64,000 bases of DNA from Streptomyces sp. MNU76 (lineage in GTDB: Bacteria > Actinomycetota > Actinomycetes > Streptomycetales > Streptomycetaceae): assembly GCF_020982545.1 (NCBI RefSeq), contig NZ_JAJKLK010000003.1, positions 496,001 to 560,000 on the forward strand. Reading direction: 5' to 3'. Positions 60,478 through 64,000 of this stretch are shown piece by piece. Numbering within the stretch: the stretch's first letter is position 1; each line of letters opens with the position of its first letter. The notes beneath the pieces were generated by a model that saw only the letters and a program-made list of their open reading frames with translations, did no database searches and had not been told where the DNA came from. A program made the position numbers and the translations under genes.

Positions 60478-61447
60478 TCACTCCGAGCGGGCCGGGAGGC
60501 GCAGTTCCACCTCGTGGCCGCCGTCGGCCGTCGGGCCCGACTCCAGGGTGCCGCCCAAAACGGGGTGGCGCAGTCGCACCATGTCGAGCAGATCGTCGGC
60601 CGTTCGCCGTGCCGGGGCCGCCGTCAGCTCGGCGAGGCGGCGGAAGGTCTCCTCGGCCGGGCGGGCGGGCCACTCGGGGGCAGGTGCCGGGCGGGGAGCC
60701 GGGGTCGGTGCGGATGGTCCACAGCCACTCGCTGACCAGCCGCAGCCGGGTGCCGATGGGGTCGTCGCCCGAGCCGCCCCCCGAGCCCAGGAGGGCCGTC
60801 CAGCGTTTGTCGAAGGTGACGTAGCGGGCGGCGATGCGCTCCAGGTCCCAGGTGTCGCGGATCATCAGCTCGATGTCGGTGGCCACGTTCGCCTGTGCGT
60901 GGAAGATCTTGACGTGCTCGGCGAGCCCCAGCTCGGTGACCTCCCCGGCGATGTCGACGTGCCCGGGGGCGATCCAGAGCCCGCTGTAGAGGGCGCCGAA
61001 CCCCGACCAGGTCAGCCGCGAACGCAGGTCGTGCCGCTGGCGTTTCCACGAGTCGGGGAGGGAGAAGCCGAGGAGGGTCCAGGTGCCGTCCCAGTCGTCG
61101 TTGACCGCGCCCTGCCGCCAGATGCGGACGTGGCCGTCCCGCAGGACGCGCGTCGCCTGCGGGGTGAGGCCGAAGTACATCTTGCGGCCCTCGCGTTGGC
61201 GCCGCAGCAGACCGCGGTTGACCATCCGGGTCAGGGTGGACCGTACGGCCTGTTCACCGACGCCGACCCGGCCGAGCACGTCGATGACGCTGCCCGAGTA
61301 CACGCACAGATCACCGTCGCCCTCCTCCAGCACGTTGTTGCCGAAGAAGGCGAGCATGAGCGACTGGGGGCGAGGCTGCGGGCCGTCCGAGGTGGCGCCG
61401 TCCGGGGTGTCGCTGTCCGGGGTGTCCAGGATGTCGTAGTCCTCCAC
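60478..61447 (-). pseudogene. PaaX-family regulator, frame-broken in the C-terminal part
   Basis: N-terminal winged helix (QSLMLAFFGNNVLEEGDGDLCVYSGSVIDVLGRVGVGEQAVRSTLTRMVNRGLLRRQREGRKMYFGLTPQATRVL) and the PaaX core (DDWDGTWTLLGFSLPDSWKRQRHDLRSRLTWSGFGALYSGLWIAPG). After RLVSEWLWTIRTDP the expected LPARHLPPEWPARPAEETFRRLAEL appears only after two further one-base shifts near 60680-60710, both in C runs. The recovered frame ends at TGA 60478 with a tail (GGHEVELRLPARSE) not usual for PaaX. GTG 61447 has no ribosome site; TACGCT lies 7 bases upstream (possibly leaderless). Function by family: regulator of aromatic-acid or other catabolic genes. Confidence 0.78.
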
Positions 61448-61570
61448 GGGGGCAAGCGTACGGCCGCCCGCCCGTGCTCCGGCGGGCGGCCACCCCAGGT
61501 CGCGGGCGTCCCGTGAGGGATGCGGGAGCCGTGGGCGAGCTGCTCGGGCGCGGGCCGGTGGGGGGCTTCT

Positions 61571-61591
61571 CGCGCGGTTCCCCGGGCCCCT
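61571..61591. repeat. Degenerate copy of the GCGCAGTTCCCCGCGCCCCT arm
   Basis: CGCGCGGTTCCCCGGGCCCC is a near match to the repeat arms at 14.1 and 21.1 kb. Only one arm is present. It lies between the PaaX gene and the MHS transporter. Confidence 0.55.
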
Positions 61592-61603
61592 GCCATGCGT
61601 CAT

Positions 61604-62980
61604 CTAGGAGGCCACCTCTTCCTTCGCGGCGCCCTTGGGCGCGGCCTCGGCCTCGCCCAGCGACTCCCGGTGCGTCTCGCGCACGAACCACACCGTCACC
61701 GCCGTGATCGCCGCGCCTCCGCAGATCAACAGCGACACCGGCGTGCTGGAACCCCCGTTCGCGGCCACCAGGCTCCCCGCGATCATCGGCGAGAACCCCG
61801 CCCCGATCAGCGTCGCGAGCTGGTAGCCGAGCGACGCTCCCGTGTAGCGGACCCGCGTCCCGAACATCTCCGTCAGCAACGCCCCCAGCGGTCCGTACAT
61901 CACCGACTGCGCGATGCCGTGCCCCAGCACCACCGCCATGATCAGCAGCCCGGGTGAGCGTGAGTCCACCAGCGCCAGCACCGGAAACGCCAGTGCCGCC
62001 GAGGCCAGCGCACCCGCCAGGACCACCGGGCGGCGCCCCACCCGGTCCGACAGCGCCGACGCGCACGGCAGCACCACCAGCGCCACCGCCGCCGACACCG
62101 TCAGCGCCCTGAGCACCTCCGGCCGCGGATACCCGATCCCCGTCGCGTACGCGATCAGATAACTCGTGAGCAGCGACTGCGCGGTGAACGCGCCGATCCC
62201 CACGCACGCCGCCAGCACCAGCGCCCGCGGCCGGCGCACCACATCCAGCAACGGCAACCGCGCCCGGTCCTTCTTCACCTGGGTGAACAGCGGACTCTCC
62301 ACGACCTTGAGCCGCACGAACAGCCCGACCCCCAGCAGCACCACACTCAGCAGGAACGGCACCCGCCACCCCCACGCCGCGAACTCATCCCGCGGCATCG
62401 CCACCACCAGCGTGACCACCAGCGACGACAACAGCGAACCCAGGGGCGCACCCATCTGGGTGAAGCTCGACCACAACCCGCGCCGCTTCTCCCCGGCGTG
62501 CTCGACGACCATCAGCGTCGCACCGCCCCACTCACCGCCGATCGCGATGCCCTGCAGCACCCGCAGCGCGATCAGCAGCACCGGCGCCCACACCCCGATG
62601 GTGTCGTAGGTGGGCAGCAGACCGATCAGGAAACTCGCACCGCCCATCAGCCCCATCGTCAGCAGCAGCATCGACTTGCGGCCCAGCCGGTCACCGAAGT
62701 GCCCGAACACGATCCCGCCCAGCGGCCGGGCCACGTACCCCGCCGCGAACGTGCCGAACGCGGCGATCGTGCCCACCGCCGGATCCGCGCCGGGAAAGAA
62801 CAACTCGCCGAACACCAGCGCTGCGACCGTGCCGTAGACGAGGAAGTCGTAGAACTCCACAGCGGTACCCAGCAGCCCGGACAACGCCACACGGCGCAAC
62901 TGCCGCGTGCGCTCCGCCTGTTCGGCCTGTTCGGTCTGCTCGGGGTTCGGGGGTGGTGGAGCGACAGGGGACGAAGGCAT
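61604..62980 (-). CDS. MFS transporter, metabolite:H+ symporter (MHS) type
   Basis: 458 residues, 12 membrane helices. N-terminal signature VALSGLLGTAVEFYDFLVYGT, the loop-2/3 motif GHFGDRLGRKSMLLLT, GIAIGGEWGGATLMVVEHA, and a loop-8 repeat SDRVGRRPVVL. Related to ShiA/ProP-type carriers for carboxylates or betaines. GGGAGA precedes ATG 62980. A strong promoter lies at 63015-63043. Substrate unknown. Confidence 0.92.
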   Translation of the reverse strand: MPSSPVAPPPPNPEQTEQAEQAERTRQLRRVALSGLLGTAVEFYDFLVYGTVAALVFGELFFPGADPAVGTIAAFGTFAAGYVARPLGGIVFGHFGDRLGRKSMLLLTMGLMGGASFLIGLLPTYDTIGVWAPVLLIALRVLQGIAIGGEWGGATLMVVEHAGEKRRGLWSSFTQMGAPLGSLLSSLVVTLVVAMPRDEFAAWGWRVPFLLSVVLLGVGLFVRLKVVESPLFTQVKKDRARLPLLDVVRRPRALVLAACVGIGAFTAQSLLTSYLIAYATGIGYPRPEVLRALTVSAAVALVVLPCASALSDRVGRRPVVLAGALASAALAFPVLALVDSRSPGLLIMAVVLGHGIAQSVMYGPLGALLTEMFGTRVRYTGASLGYQLATLIGAGFSPMIAGSLVAANGGSSTPVSLLICGGAAITAVTVWFVRETHRESLGEAEAAPKGAAKEEVAS

Positions 62981-63014
62981 CGCGGTCTCCCTAGAGCGGG
63001 GGAAGGACACCGTG

Positions 63015-63043
63015 AACTTAGGTGCATGCCTGACTGTCGTCAA
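63015..63043 (-). promoter_or_regulatory. Promoter of the MHS transporter
   Basis: Read on the minus strand: TTGACG (63043-63038), 17-bp spacer, TAAGTT (63020-63015). A very good match to the housekeeping consensus. The spacer contains the near-palindrome AGGCATGCACCT. Confidence 0.7.
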
Positions 63044-63126
63044 TAAAGTGCACAACATTGAGCGTCGGGGACGGCTCCCGGACAGTGGGGGCCGTCAGTC
63101 CGTCACGCCAGGGAGGCACACACGTC

Positions 63127-63792
63127 ATGACCGCCATCGCCGTCATCGGAGCCGGGCCGGGTCTCGGCGCGGCCGTCGCCCGTCGCTTCGGCCGTGAGGG
63201 GTTCGCCGCGGCGCTCGTCGCCCGCGATCCGGAGCGCACGACGGCGCTCGCCGCCGGCCTCGCCGACGAGGGTGTCACCGCGCAGGGGTTCGCCGCCGAC
63301 GTGCGCGACCCGGAGGCCCTGACCGCCGTGCTCGACGCGGCGCACTCGGCGCTGGGGCCGATCGAGGTCCTCCAGTACAGCCCCCTGCCGCACCCGGACT
63401 TCATGCTGCCGGTGCTGGAGACGAGCCACACCGACCTGGTCGGCCCGATCGAGTTCTCCGTCTACGGCGCGGTCGCCGCCGTACGGCAGGTGCTGCCCGG
63501 TATGCGCGCCCTCGGCCGGGGCACGATCCTGCTCGTCAACGGCGGTACGGCCGTGGTCCCGCACCCCGACCGGGCGGGGACGTCCGTCGCGTTCGCCGCC
63601 GAGAGCGCGTACGGCCACCTGCTGCACGACACCCTCGGGGCCGAGGGCATCCATGTCGCGCAGCTGGTGGTGCCCGGCGCGATCGTCCCCGGGCACCACC
63701 GCAAGGACCCGGCCGTTCTCGCCGACACCCTCTGGGGCATCCACCGCGACCGCCACGGCTTCCGGCACTTCGCCGACGACCTGGACGCCTGA
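63127..63792 (+). CDS. Short-chain dehydrogenase/reductase-family protein
   Basis: 221 residues. N-terminal NAD(P)-binding motif AVIGAGPGLGAAVARRFGREGF. The usual catalytic Tyr-x3-Lys is not clear: the matching stretch reads FAAESAYGHLLHDTLGAEG, with no Lys. So it may be an atypical or non-catalytic SDR. GGGAGG precedes ATG 63127. It is divergent from the MHS transporter across 146 bp. Confidence 0.8.
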   Translation: MTAIAVIGAGPGLGAAVARRFGREGFAAALVARDPERTTALAAGLADEGVTAQGFAADVRDPEALTAVLDAAHSALGPIEVLQYSPLPHPDFMLPVLETSHTDLVGPIEFSVYGAVAAVRQVLPGMRALGRGTILLVNGGTAVVPHPDRAGTSVAFAAESAYGHLLHDTLGAEGIHVAQLVVPGAIVPGHHRKDPAVLADTLWGIHRDRHGFRHFADDLDA

Positions 63793-63864
63793 CGGTCGGC
63801 GCGCGGACGCCCGGGGGCGGTGTCAGGCTGAAGGCACAGGAACGAGAACGCGAAGGGGAACCTT

Positions 63865-64000
63865 GTGATCACCACTGACCTGACGCCCGGCTCCCCCTGC
63901 TGGCTGGACCTCGGCGTCCGCGACCTGCCGGCCGCGGCGGCCTTCTACCGGGCGGTGCTGGGCTGGGAGTACGAGCCCATGGGTGGGGGCGGGGGCGAGG
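63865..64000 (+). CDS. VOC-family (glyoxalase-like) protein, partial
   Basis: Starts at GTG 63865 (GAAGGGG upstream) and runs off the window end after 45 codons. The visible part, SPCWLDLGVRDLPAAAAFYR followed by AVLGWEYEPMG, matches the first beta-alpha-beta unit of VOC proteins related to the mycobacterial CFP30B antigen. The rest lies outside the window. Confidence 0.8.
   Translation, partial: MITTDLTPGSPCWLDLGVRDLPAAAAFYRAVLGWEYEPMGGGGGE

Noticed and set aside
60424..60735. Plus-strand frame opposite the PaaX tail
   Set aside because: Arg/Gly-rich antisense shadow without motifs.

Overview
The window is very GC-rich, with strong third-codon G/C bias, frequent GTG starts, 4-base ATGA/GTGA gene overlaps, an IdeR/DmdR-type iron box and many SpoIIE-, PucR-, GntR- and PaaX-type genes. 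This is the signature of a Streptomyces (or close actinomycete) chromosome. No rRNA, tRNA or CRISPR array was seen.

Layout. 0.2-5.2 kb: a sigma-like/zinc-finger/CBM2 membrane protein, rsgA with a short upstream reading frame, and an ada-alkA/ogt alkylation repair pair. 5.2-15 kb: DUF456 and DUF2637 membrane proteins, a TrmB/LuxR-type regulator, a PP2C-like protein, an anti-sigma-type ATPase, an iron-regulated FhuF-like reductase, a GntR regulator and a TPR-like protein. 15-25 kb: purine catabolism, with a PucR regulator divergent from a three-subunit xanthine dehydrogenase, an AzgA-type purine permease, an XdhC-type maturation factor and a membrane protein. 25-32 kb: a methyltransferase, an SRPBCC protein, a P450 remnant, and a Gfo/Idh/MocA oxidoreductase divergent from a sugar ABC operon. 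32-42 kb: an ankyrin protein, a DoxX/MarR pair sharing an operator region, a LacI/oxidoreductase pair with two matching operators, and an inositol-type locus (GntR, iolD, an iolC stump, and an RbsB/C/A-like transporter) joined by a shared TTGACAGGGG motif.

42.3-51.2 kb holds the most interesting block, an FxSxx-COOH system: a 51-residue precursor ending Phe-Gln-Ser-Ser-Leu, a radical SAM maturase fused to an HExxH domain, two TIR-like proteins, and a 1,329-residue P-loop/TIR/NB-ARC/TPR protein. The genes are co-directional and several are tightly packed. They look like a modified-peptide system wired to an NLR-like signalling or defence protein.

51.2-52.9 kb is a nested mobile region: an IS701-family element with CTAG target duplication beside a 161-bp hairpin element that is MITE-like. 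52.9-64 kb: an alpha/beta hydrolase, a GT39-like membrane glycosyltransferase, a Ser/Thr kinase divergent from an RsbRD/GAF/SpoIIE/HATPase phosphatase, a PaaX regulator with a transporter remnant behind it, an MHS-family transporter, an SDR and a partial VOC protein.

A general caution: around ten genes show single-base frame breaks, mostly apparent one-base losses in G/C runs, with family-typical sequence continuing in another frame. Many may be sequencing errors rather than real mutations. They are flagged one by one.
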